From positions 1-7,464 of the forward strand of contig JAGCLR010000186.1 in the NCBI GenBank assembly GCA_017646885.1: a stretch of DNA of 7,464 nt, in the 5' to 3' direction. The position numbers and the translations under genes were made by a program. The notes under the pieces are model-generated. The model saw nothing but the letters and a program-made list of their open reading frames with translations, was not told the origin of the DNA and searched no databases. The stretch comes from Methanobrevibacter sp. Lineage in GTDB: Archaea; Methanobacteriota; Methanobacteria; Methanobacteriales; Methanobacteriaceae. Shown here one piece after another: positions 1 through 4,723 of this stretch (the first letter of the stretch is position 1; each line of letters begins with the position of its first letter).

Positions 1-1
1 C

Positions 2-142
2 TGTATGGGAGCAGTCAATGCAGGAATGAGTGCTATTCTTGTCAATTCCACTTTAGATGAAGACGAAAAGGAAAGAGTCAATGAAGAGGATATAGATATC
101 ATGGTTTTAGACAGTATTTCTGATGTGGATACTGTTTTATAA
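2..142 (+). CDS. C-terminal fragment of a HAD-like hydrolase (5' end outside window)
   Basis: Only one forward frame is open from the left edge to the TAA at 140-142, giving 46 residues that begin CMGAVNAGMSAILVNS. The GAVNAGM-x-x-ILV stretch resembles the segment just after motif IV of haloacid dehalogenase (HAD) superfamily phosphatases, where GA-x-x-AGM is followed by a hydrophobic strand. The acidic tail and the closing IxxxxDV-type segment also fit the end of such a domain. The catalytic motifs (DxDxT, the lysine, and the GD aspartates) would lie upstream and cannot be checked, so the substrate is unknown. The last codons form the arms of an inverted repeat ending three bases before the stop. 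The family call is an inference from a short tail. Confidence 0.5.
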   Translation, partial: CMGAVNAGMSAILVNSTLDEDEKERVNEEDIDIMVLDSISDVDTVL

Positions 143-206
143 GCATTTTTTCATTTTCTTTTTTCTGTCCTATTTTTTTTAATTTTTCTAATTTTTTAAT
201 TTTTTT
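109..206 (+). terminator. Hairpin plus serial T tracts ending the HAD-like gene
   Basis: Bases 109-117 (AGACAGTAT) pair with 129-137 (ATACTGTTT), nine pairs with one G-U (110/136) and an 11-base loop. The stop codon follows at 140-142. T runs then follow at 146-151, 159-164, 173-180, 192-197 and 200-206. Archaeal polymerase terminates efficiently at sense-strand T tracts. What the hairpin adds is not known. Confidence 0.55.
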
Positions 207-265
207 AATCCATTTCAATATTTGTTATTTTATTTTCATTTTTTAAAGGTCTGAAAATAGTTACC

Positions 266-273
266 TTTATATA
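266..273 (+). promoter_or_regulatory. TATA box TTTATATA, candidate promoter of the leader or small RNA
   Basis: TTTATATA matches the archaeal TBP box consensus. Transcription would start about 22-25 bases downstream, near 293-300, which is right where the first hairpin (297) begins. The right arm of an inverted repeat (263-269) overlaps the box. A second AT-rich run at 282-295 is an alternative box. Confidence 0.5.
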
Positions 274-296
274 TAGTTTTGAATATAAATATATAC

Positions 297-460
297 ATTC
301 TTATTTTATCTTGCAGTAAGAATCATTAATTAACTTGCTTATTTATGAGAATTTTATTCTCAATCTTTAAAAAAATAAATCAAAAATAAATTTAATAATT
401 ATTGGAAATAAATTTTTATTGAATTTATCTCTTATCAAGCAAAGCGGAAGCTTGTTTTTT
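297..460 (+). ncRNA. Candidate structured small RNA or 5' leader upstream of rps8e
   Basis: Starting at the predicted start site of the TATA box at 266-273, three hairpins follow. The first is ATTCTTA (297-303) with TAAGAAT (317-323), extendable by a U-G pair. The second is a perfect TGAGAAT (346-352) with ATTCTCA (356-362). The third has AAGC (442-445) closed by a GGAA tetraloop (446-449) on GCTT (450-453), and continues past a bulged A441 through C440/G454, G439-U455, A438/T456 and A437/T457. T6 (455-460) ends it. Promoter, folded body and hairpin with T tail together look like a transcription unit of about 160 bases, or a regulated leader of rps8e. I recognise no known RNA family. In such AT-rich DNA the two AT hairpins could be chance. 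Confidence 0.35.
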
Positions 461-498
461 GAGTTTCATATTTTAGAAAAATTATTCCATAAGATTAC

Positions 499-506
499 TT
501 TATGTA
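499..506 (+). promoter_or_regulatory. Possible proximal promoter of rps8e
   Basis: TTTATGTA is one base from the consensus TTTATATA. It would place the transcript start near 528-531 and give a leader of about 57 bases. If used, rps8e would not depend on the distal TATA box at 266-273. It lies partly inside a weak hairpin CATAA/TTATG (488-492/500-504). Confidence 0.3.
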
Positions 507-586
507 AAATTAACTTGAAATCTTTTGGAAATGAAAAATTAATAATTACATAGATTACGGAAAAAATAATATAAGGAGATATTGTT

Positions 587-964
587 ATGGCTATTTGTCA
601 AGGAAAATCAACCAGATCTCCATCTGGTGCTAGAAGAGTTGCAAACCGTGGTAAAAGGAAATCTGAATTAGGTAGAGAATCTGCAGAAACCAGATTAGGT
701 GAGAAAAAATTAAGAAAAATCAGAACCCGTGGTGGAAACGAAAAACACAGATTAGCATTTGAAAACCAAATCAACGTTATCGATGCTGACGGTAAAGCTC
801 ACACTGTAGAGATCTTAAACGTAATTGAAAACACTGCTAACCCTAACTACGTAAGAAGGAACATCATCACCAAAGGTGCTATTGTAGAAACCGAATTAGG
901 TCACGCAAAAGTTACCTCCAGACCTGGTCAAGATGGTGTTGTTAACGGAGTTATTGTAGAATAA
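587..964 (+). CDS. rps8e: Small ribosomal subunit protein S8e
   Basis: This 125-residue basic protein belongs to the S8e family, found in archaea and eukaryotes but not bacteria, and is a component of the 30S subunit. The N-terminal half is arginine- and lysine-rich ([12 protein letters not shown] at 6-17), typical of a ribosomal protein tail that contacts rRNA. The second half forms the family's beta domain, including the [22 protein letters not shown] stretch near 84-105 and the ending [16 protein letters not shown]. The length fits the short archaeal form. The ATG is fixed by AAGGAG (573-578), eight bases upstream. The gene stands alone between its own terminator and a long upstream noncoding region that may regulate it. 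Confidence 0.97.
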   Translation: MAICQGKSTRSPSGARRVANRGKRKSELGRESAETRLGEKKLRKIRTRGGNEKHRLAFENQINVIDADGKAHTVEILNVIENTANPNYVRRNIITKGAIVETELGHAKVTSRPGQDGVVNGVIVE

Positions 965-990
965 TTCTGTTATTCTATCTTTTTTTATTT
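956..990 (+). terminator. rps8e terminator hairpin containing the stop codon
   Basis: TAGAATAA (957-964), whose last three bases are the rps8e stop codon, pairs perfectly with TTATTCTA (970-977) around a 5-base loop. G956-U978 adds a wobble pair. A T7 run follows at 980-986, then further T-rich DNA. This gives a classic stem plus U-tract arrangement on the plus strand. Confidence 0.7.
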
Positions 991-1114
991 ATTTTACTTT
1001 ATTACACTTTTTAACTACTTTTAAAACTTTTTACTATTTTTTTACTATTTTTCATATCATTATTTTATTTCTAATTTCTTTATAAATTGCAAATACTTAT
1101 TTAATATTAATTAG

Positions 1115-1125
1115 ATATATTATAA
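1115..1125 (+). promoter_or_regulatory. Candidate hypE TATA region
   Basis: ATATATTATAA lies about 100 bases before hypE. A start 22-25 bases downstream (near 1143) would give a leader of roughly 80 bases that carries the hairpin at 1168-1189. A second AT run, TTTAATATTA near 1100, is an alternative. The surroundings are so AT-rich that the exact box is uncertain. Confidence 0.3.
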
Positions 1126-1167
1126 TGTTATAAACTATTGAAGATATTACGAATCTTTTATATGTTT

Positions 1168-1189
1168 AAGCAAGATTTTAATTTTGCTT
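1168..1189 (+). promoter_or_regulatory. Hairpin in the hypE leader
   Basis: AAGCAAGAT (1168-1176) pairs with ATTTTGCTT (1181-1189) over nine positions, with one G-U pair (1174/1183) and a TTTA loop. It sits 36 bases before the hypE start and is followed by a T-rich stretch. It could be an attenuator-like or mRNA-stability element. No ligand class is recognisable. Confidence 0.35.
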
Positions 1190-1225
1190 GTTATTTATTT
1201 TAATTATTAACATTAAGGAGATAAA

Positions 1226-2236
1226 ATGAAGATAGGAATGTCACATGGTGCTGGTGGAGAAGTAATGGGAAATTTAATCTCACAGACCATTCTAAATAAT
1301 TTATCAAAAAAATCAGTTGAAGGAGGATACGGATTAGACGCATTGGATGATGGTGCAACAATACCTCTTGGAGATTATGAGATTGTTGTAACAACTGATG
1401 GTCATACCGTAAACCCATTGTTCTTCCCTGGTGGAGATATTGGAAGAATTTCAGCAGCAGGAACTATAAATGATGTTTCTGTAATGGGTGCAAAGCCTTT
1501 AGCTATTTCAAACGCAATGATTTTACAGGAAGGTTTTCCAATTGAAGATTTGGATAAGATCATCAAATCTTTAAGCGATACCTGTGAAGAGGCTGATGTA
1601 GCTGTAATTACCGGTGATACCAAAGTTATGGAACAGGATAAGCTTGAAGGTATTGTAATTGTAACTACCGGTATTGGAATAGCTAAAAAAGGAGAAGTAA
1701 TTAAGGATTCAACCTTAAGTGTTGGAGATAAGATCATAATCACTGGTAGTGTTGGAGACCACGGAATGAGCTTAATGTCATTTAGGGAAGGTTTCGGTTT
1801 TGAAACTGAATTGAAATCTGATGTAGCTCCTATGTGGGGAATCATTTCCAAAGCTCTTGAAGTAGGTGGAGTAACTGCTATGAAAGACCCTACTCGTGGA
1901 GGACTTGCAAACTGCATAAATGAGATGGCTCGTAAATCTGGTGTTGGAATCATGCTTAAGGATGAGGCAATTCCAGTTAAGGAAGCAGTTAGAGCAGCAT
2001 CTGACATGTTAGGCATTGACCCATATGAAGTTGCTAATGAAGGAAAAGTCTTGATGGGTGTAAAGGCTGAAAAGGCTGAAGAAGTGTTAGCAGCTATTAA
2101 AACCGACAAATACGGTAAGGATGCAGCTATTATCGGTGAAGTTATTGATGATGATAAAGTATTGATTGAAACAGGCATTGGAGGAGTTAGAATCTTAGAA
2201 ACTCCTATAGCAGACCCTGTTCCAAGAGTATGTTAA
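1226..2236 (+). CDS. hypE: Hydrogenase maturation protein HypE (carbamoyl dehydratase)
   Basis: HypE makes the cyanide ligand of the [NiFe]-hydrogenase iron. HypF transfers a carbamoyl group to the C-terminal cysteine of HypE, which then dehydrates it to thiocyanate using ATP and hands cyanide to the HypC-HypD complex. The 336-residue sequence has the normal family length and fold markers: HGAGG (7-11), TDGH (57-60), FFPGGDIG (66-73), GTINDVSVMGA (79-89), GDTKV (130-134) and DPTRGGLA (221-228). It ends in the expected PRVC with Cys336 as the very last residue, so the catalytic tail is intact. The AIR synthase/SelD-like N- and C-domains are both complete. The start is set by AAGGAG (1215-1220), five bases before the ATG. 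The RDD gene follows after 39 bases with no terminator between them. In a hydrogenotrophic methanogen its clients would be the Frh, Mvh and membrane-bound hydrogenases. Confidence 0.97.
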   Translation: MKIGMSHGAGGEVMGNLISQTILNNLSKKSVEGGYGLDALDDGATIPLGDYEIVVTTDGHTVNPLFFPGGDIGRISAAGTINDVSVMGAKPLAISNAMILQEGFPIEDLDKIIKSLSDTCEEADVAVITGDTKVMEQDKLEGIVIVTTGIGIAKKGEVIKDSTLSVGDKIIITGSVGDHGMSLMSFREGFGFETELKSDVAPMWGIISKALEVGGVTAMKDPTRGGLANCINEMARKSGVGIMLKDEAIPVKEAVRAASDMLGIDPYEVANEGKVLMGVKAEKAEEVLAAIKTDKYGKDAAIIGEVIDDDKVLIETGIGGVRILETPIADPVPRVC

Positions 2237-2266
2237 TTAAATCTTATTGAATATAATGAATTAGAT

Positions 2267-2272
2267 GGTGAT
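2267..2272 (+). promoter_or_regulatory. Ribosome binding site that decides the RDD gene start
   Basis: GGTGAT ends three bases before the ATG at 2276. A TTG at 2273 is in frame one codon earlier, but it directly abuts this site with no spacer, so ATG 2276 is the better start. Confidence 0.6.
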
Positions 2273-2275
2273 TTG

Positions 2276-2719
2276 ATGGACTTATTTGGTAAAAGAGTTG
2301 TAGCGTATATTCTTGATTTCTTTGTAGTTTCTGCATTTATGTGGATTGTATCTTATTTCGCATATTTCTTCATAAACTACTTCAATATGTTCCAGATTTA
2401 CCATTATTTTGTATTTGTTCTTCCAATTTTGATTTTATTGTATTTTACAATTTTAGAGAAGAGTATAGGTGCAACTATTGGTAAAAGGTTGATGTTTATT
2501 GAAGTTAAATCAACAGTGCCAAGAAGAGGAAGGTTAGGAAGAGATTATTCCTTAACATTTTCTCAAGCATTGATTAGATCCCTTTCTAAAATTTACTGGT
2601 TCCCAATAATCATTGATGTGATTCTCGGAAGGATTACAGGCAAAACCAGACTTTTAGATGGTATTACAAGAACCACTGTTGTTGAAGAGAATACAGATGT
2701 ATTTTTCTCTAGAAGATAA
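2276..2719 (+). CDS. RDD-family integral membrane protein
   Basis: This 147-residue protein matches the RDD family, named for conserved Arg-Asp-Asp residues. RVVAYILDFF carries Arg7 and Asp14 in the first membrane helix (about 8-34), and TRLLDGITRTTVV carries the later Asp128. The linking GATIGKRLMFIEV (65-77) is a hallmark stretch. Helices are predicted near 8-34, 42-60 and 103-118, with a basic loop (PRRGRLGR, 82-89) probably cytoplasmic. RDD proteins are widespread; some are implicated in ion transport, but most have no known function. The gene lies 39 bases after hypE and has a strong terminator after it, so the pair is probably one transcript. Whether it has anything to do with hydrogenases is unknown. 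Confidence 0.85.
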   Translation: MDLFGKRVVAYILDFFVVSAFMWIVSYFAYFFINYFNMFQIYHYFVFVLPILILLYFTILEKSIGATIGKRLMFIEVKSTVPRRGRLGRDYSLTFSQALIRSLSKIYWFPIIIDVILGRITGKTRLLDGITRTTVVEENTDVFFSRR

Positions 2720-2751
2720 TTTTTAATTATCTTTTATTTTTTATTTTTTTT
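2710..2751 (+). terminator. Terminator of the hypE-RDD unit, stop codon inside the stem
   Basis: AAGATAATT (2713-2721), containing the TAA stop at 2717-2719, pairs perfectly with AATTATCTT (2725-2733) around a TTT loop. The stem continues through G2712-U2734, A2711/T2735 and T2710/A2736, about 12 pairs in all. T6 (2737-2742) and T8 (2744-2751) follow. Confidence 0.75.
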
Positions 2752-2803
2752 ATTTCTAATTTTAGCATTGTTTTATGTTGTTTTTTTAAGTTATTTTATT
2801 ATT

Positions 2804-2811
2804 AGGGGGAT
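2804..2811 (+). promoter_or_regulatory. Ribosome binding site selecting a GTG start for the Cas4-like gene
   Basis: AGGGGGAT ends three bases before GTG 2815. The first internal methionine is residue 64, so this site supports GTG and the N-terminal extension of the product. Confidence 0.6.
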
Positions 2812-2814
2812 TCT

Positions 2815-3507
2815 GTGGAAAATAAACTTATTATAGACGAATTTAATATTTTTGATTTTGAATGTCACGAAAATTATAAGAGTGTTCGAATTATTGATGA
2901 AAAGGCTAATTTTCCAATAAGCTGGCTAAATACACAAGGATATTGTGAATACAGTTTGTATCTTGAATATTGCCAAGGAGTCAGCACTGCACCAACTCAG
3001 GAAATGGTTGAAGGAACTGAAGGACATCACAGGTTAGAGGAAAAATTCAAGGAAACCGCTCAGCCATCAACTTTCGAGGATGCTTTTGAATTGTCTAAGG
3101 AAGAGGAAATATTGTCTCGTGAAATGTTTGTCATTGATACTGAAAATGGAATTCGCGGTTTTATTGATGAAGTTCGAATGACCCCTGATAAGATAATCAT
3201 AATTGATGATAAGCCAGGAAATAGGGCTTATCCTTCAACAATCTATCAAGTTCGTGCTTATTGCTTGGCATTCAAAAACATGATGGGAAATGATAACCGT
3301 ACAATCATTGCTGCATTAAGGCAAAGGGGAACAGATAATATATTCTGGAGCGAAGAATTCAATGAAAGCAATGAACAGAACATTCGATATACAATCAATT
3401 TTTTACATAGGTTAATTGATGACAAAAGGGATCCTATCCCTACTAAAAACCCTAATAAATGTAGGAAATGCAGATTCCAAAGCTATTGTGAAGAAAAAGC
3501 TATTTAA
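2815..3507 (+). CDS. Cas4-like PD-(D/E)XK nuclease with iron-sulphur cluster cysteines
   Basis: The 230-residue product has the layout of the Cas4/RecB-type nuclease family. After a 35-residue N-terminal extension there is Cys44 (QGYCEYSLYLEY), then the histidine of motif I in EGTEGHHRL (66-74), the metal-binding Asp118 in GFIDEV, the D-x-K core Asp131-Asp132-Lys133 in IIIIDDKPG, and QxxxY (Gln145, Tyr149). The C-terminal CRKCRFQSYC supplies Cys216, Cys219 and Cys225. Together with Cys44 these can hold a 4Fe-4S cluster, as in Cas4 and AddB. Family members are metal-dependent single-strand DNA exonucleases. The core carries Asp where many members have Glu, which the motif allows. No cas genes or repeats are nearby, so a repair role is as likely as spacer acquisition. 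The start is GTG with AGGGGGAT upstream. The promoter is unclear, and some expression by read-through from the RDD gene is possible. Confidence 0.85.
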   Translation: MENKLIIDEFNIFDFECHENYKSVRIIDEKANFPISWLNTQGYCEYSLYLEYCQGVSTAPTQEMVEGTEGHHRLEEKFKETAQPSTFEDAFELSKEEEILSREMFVIDTENGIRGFIDEVRMTPDKIIIIDDKPGNRAYPSTIYQVRAYCLAFKNMMGNDNRTIIAALRQRGTDNIFWSEEFNESNEQNIRYTINFLHRLIDDKRDPIPTKNPNKCRKCRFQSYCEEKAI

Positions 3508-3536
3508 TTGCTAAATAGTTTTTTACTCTTTTTTTT
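3494..3536 (+). terminator. Terminator of the Cas4-like gene
   Basis: CTATTTA (3500-3506), which includes the first two bases of the stop codon, pairs with TAAATAG (3512-3518). G3499-U3519 and five A-U pairs (3494-3498 with 3520-3524) lengthen it to 13. T8 follows at 3529-3536, and a T11 run lies further on at 3565-3575. Confidence 0.7.
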
Positions 3537-3597
3537 AAACTTTAGAATATTTTTTTAAAAATAGTTTTTTTTTTTATTGTATGATTAGAAATTGTAT

Positions 3598-3645
3598 AAA
3601 AAAAGAAATGAATTTAAAAATATATTGAAAATATATTCTTAAATT
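3598..3645 (-). terminator. Terminator of the winged-helix regulator gene (16-pair stem)
   Basis: Bases 3611-3626 and 3630-3645 form a 16-pair hairpin with a 3-base loop, including the stop codon at 3639-3641. The single imperfect position (3618/3638) is A-C on the plus strand but U-G on the minus strand, so the stem is unbroken only in the sense RNA. A T7 run on the minus strand (3598-3604) follows. Confidence 0.75.
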
Positions 3646-4466
3646 TCCATATTTGATTTTTTAGCATCTATGACTTGATATGGAACATTAGCATCTTCCA
3701 AGTCTTTTGCTATGTTTTTGCTCATGTCTCCGATTGAAAGAATCAAGACATTCAATCCTTTTCTAACTGCAGATTGGGCTGCTTCACTTACTCCAAATTC
3801 AATATCAACTGGAATGTCTAAAGCATCAGCTATTACATGGGAAGTGGTTCCAATTGCTGCAACCTTATCAATTGAGCTTAATCCATAGTTTTCATATTTT
3901 TCATCATAGATTTCCTTAATCAAGTCGATATCAGCAGATCTTGATCCTCCTTGTTTTATTGGAGGCAATGAGATGATTAGGATTTTACTCTCTTTGATTT
4001 CAATAATTCCTTTAAGATTGGTTAAAGGAACATCAAATCCTTTTTTAGTATCCAATATTACATCAGCATAAGCATCAGTCTGTGCATTGATTGAAGCATA
4101 TAATCTGCCATTTTCCATATATAAACCTACTTCGTCACCTTCCTTCAAGTCTTCCTTAGCTATTGCAGGCCAGGTTGATTTGTAATAGGTCATGGTTTCA
4201 AGAACACTGTCGGAATACTTCCTCAAGGTAATTGCATCTTTTTTGACTTTAGCAATTCCCTTTTGAGTAATCTTATATGGTGCTCTGCCATCTTTAGATG
4301 TGATGTATTCAAGTTCAGTCAATGTTTTGATATTTTCTGAAACCGCTTGAATTGTAATTCCTAAACGTTCAGCCAAATCCTTTTGCTTAAGATTTGGTTC
4401 TTGCTTAGAGATTTCCCCTAAAATTTGAAAATGAGTCAATGCCCCTCTTTTTTGTAAGATTTCCAT
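3639..4466 (-). CDS. Winged-helix (MarR-type) transcription regulator with large C-terminal domain
   Basis: With the ATG at 4466 the protein has 275 residues. Residues 27-49 (KQKDLAERLGITIQAVSENI and onward) form a clear helix-turn-helix, followed by a wing (SKDGRAPYKITQKG, near 57-70), so the N-terminal part binds DNA in MarR/ArsR fashion. A short linker leads to a C-terminal region of about 180 residues. This contains PPIKQGGSRSADIDLI and VAAIGTTSHVIADALDIP, with alternating strands and helices that suggest an alpha/beta ligand or dimer domain. I do not recognise its ligand; similar architectures occur as hypothetical regulators in methanogens. An in-frame GTG at 4475 could add three residues, but it overlaps the only ribosome-binding-like sequence (GTGGTTAT, 4468-4475), so ATG is preferred. 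The gene is transcribed alone, convergent with the Cas4-like gene. Confidence 0.8.
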   Translation of the reverse strand: MEILQKRGALTHFQILGEISKQEPNLKQKDLAERLGITIQAVSENIKTLTELEYITSKDGRAPYKITQKGIAKVKKDAITLRKYSDSVLETMTYYKSTWPAIAKEDLKEGDEVGLYMENGRLYASINAQTDAYADVILDTKKGFDVPLTNLKGIIEIKESKILIISLPPIKQGGSRSADIDLIKEIYDEKYENYGLSSIDKVAAIGTTSHVIADALDIPVDIEFGVSEAAQSAVRKGLNVLILSIGDMSKNIAKDLEDANVPYQVIDAKKSNMEI

Positions 4467-4537
4467 AATAACCACTTAATTTATTTTTATTGAAAGAATT
4501 AATTATTTTCAGTTAATAGTTATTATGTCATTTATAA

Positions 4538-4545
4538 TATTTAAA
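4538..4545 (-). promoter_or_regulatory. TATA box of the winged-helix regulator gene
   Basis: The minus strand reads TTTAAATA here, a consensus archaeal TATA box, 71 bases before the ATG at 4466. The expected transcript start is near 4513-4516. A short palindrome TAATA-GT-TATTA (4514-4525) lies there and could be an operator for self-regulation. Confidence 0.4.
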
Positions 4546-4662
4546 GTTTATTTTACTTTTTTATAAAGTTTATTTGAATGTATAAATTATTTAAAAAAAC
4601 TCACTTAAAAAAATAGTTTTAAAATGATTTATTGTAAAAGTAGTCTTAATAAATGTATATAT

Positions 4663-4723
4663 AAAAAAAGAGAATTGAAAATAATAAATTGGCATTGAAG
4701 GATTAGTCAAGTACCAATTTACC
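4663..4723 (-). terminator. Terminator of the DHH nuclease gene, stop codon in the loop
   Basis: TAAATTGG (4685-4692) pairs with CCAATTTA (4714-4721), and two further pairs (4683-4684 with 4722-4723) exist only as G-U on the minus strand. An inner stem TTGA (4695-4698) with TCAA (4707-4710) is stacked inside, with the stop codon (4703-4705) in its loop. T7 on the minus strand follows at 4663-4669. Confidence 0.6.

Larger units (their letters stand above)
143..586. other. 444-base noncoding region between the HAD-like gene and rps8e
   Basis: No convincing gene is present. From left to right it holds T-tract terminators (143-206), an inverted repeat TAAAGGT/ACCTTTA (244-250/263-269) beside a strong TATA box (266-273), hairpins at 297-323 and 346-362, a GNRA-capped hairpin with a T6 tail (437-460), a second TATA-like element (499-506) and the rps8e ribosome binding site (573-578). 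A 14-codon ATG frame at 345-389 has no ribosome binding site and is not called. The stretch has no tRNA arms or GC-rich RNase P or SRP RNA signature. Confidence 0.7.

Noticed and set aside
345..389. 14-codon ATG frame (MRILFSIFKKINQK) upstream of rps8e
   Set aside because: No ribosome binding site precedes it, and the ATG is part of a hairpin arm. Not supportable as a leader peptide.
492..558. Direct repeat AGATTAC at 492-498 and 552-558
   Set aside because: Seven bases in AT-rich DNA is within chance, and there is no third copy or symmetry to support an operator.
143..586. tRNA, RNase P RNA or box C/D RNA in the long gap
   Set aside because: No TTCRA arm, no GC-rich conserved cores and no paired C and D boxes were found.
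1168..1203. Selenocysteine insertion element, because HypE resembles SelD
   Set aside because: The product has the HypE C-terminal PRVC and hydrogenase-type motifs. The hairpin lacks the purine-rich internal bulge of archaeal SECIS elements and sits upstream of the gene.
1200..1418. 72-residue minus-strand frame at the hypE start
   Set aside because: Antisense to the hypE start and ribosome binding site, with a His-, Leu- and Gln-rich low-complexity product and no family resemblance.
1402..2178. 258-residue open frame on the minus strand inside hypE
   Set aside because: It lies wholly antisense to hypE, whose motifs and C-terminal cysteine are clear. The translation is rich in Ser, Pro, Ile and Thr with no domain, as expected of a shadow frame.
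2273..2275. TTG as start of the RDD gene
   Set aside because: It directly abuts the GGTGAT binding site with no spacer, while ATG 2276 has a normal short spacing.
2815..3507. Part of a CRISPR-Cas locus
   Set aside because: No repeat-spacer array or other cas gene is present anywhere in the window. Only the nuclease family is shared with Cas4.
3565..3575. T11 run as a possible insertion scar or phase-variation tract
   Set aside because: It lies in a terminator-rich convergent gap, outside any coding region or promoter, and long T runs are common in the intergenic DNA here.
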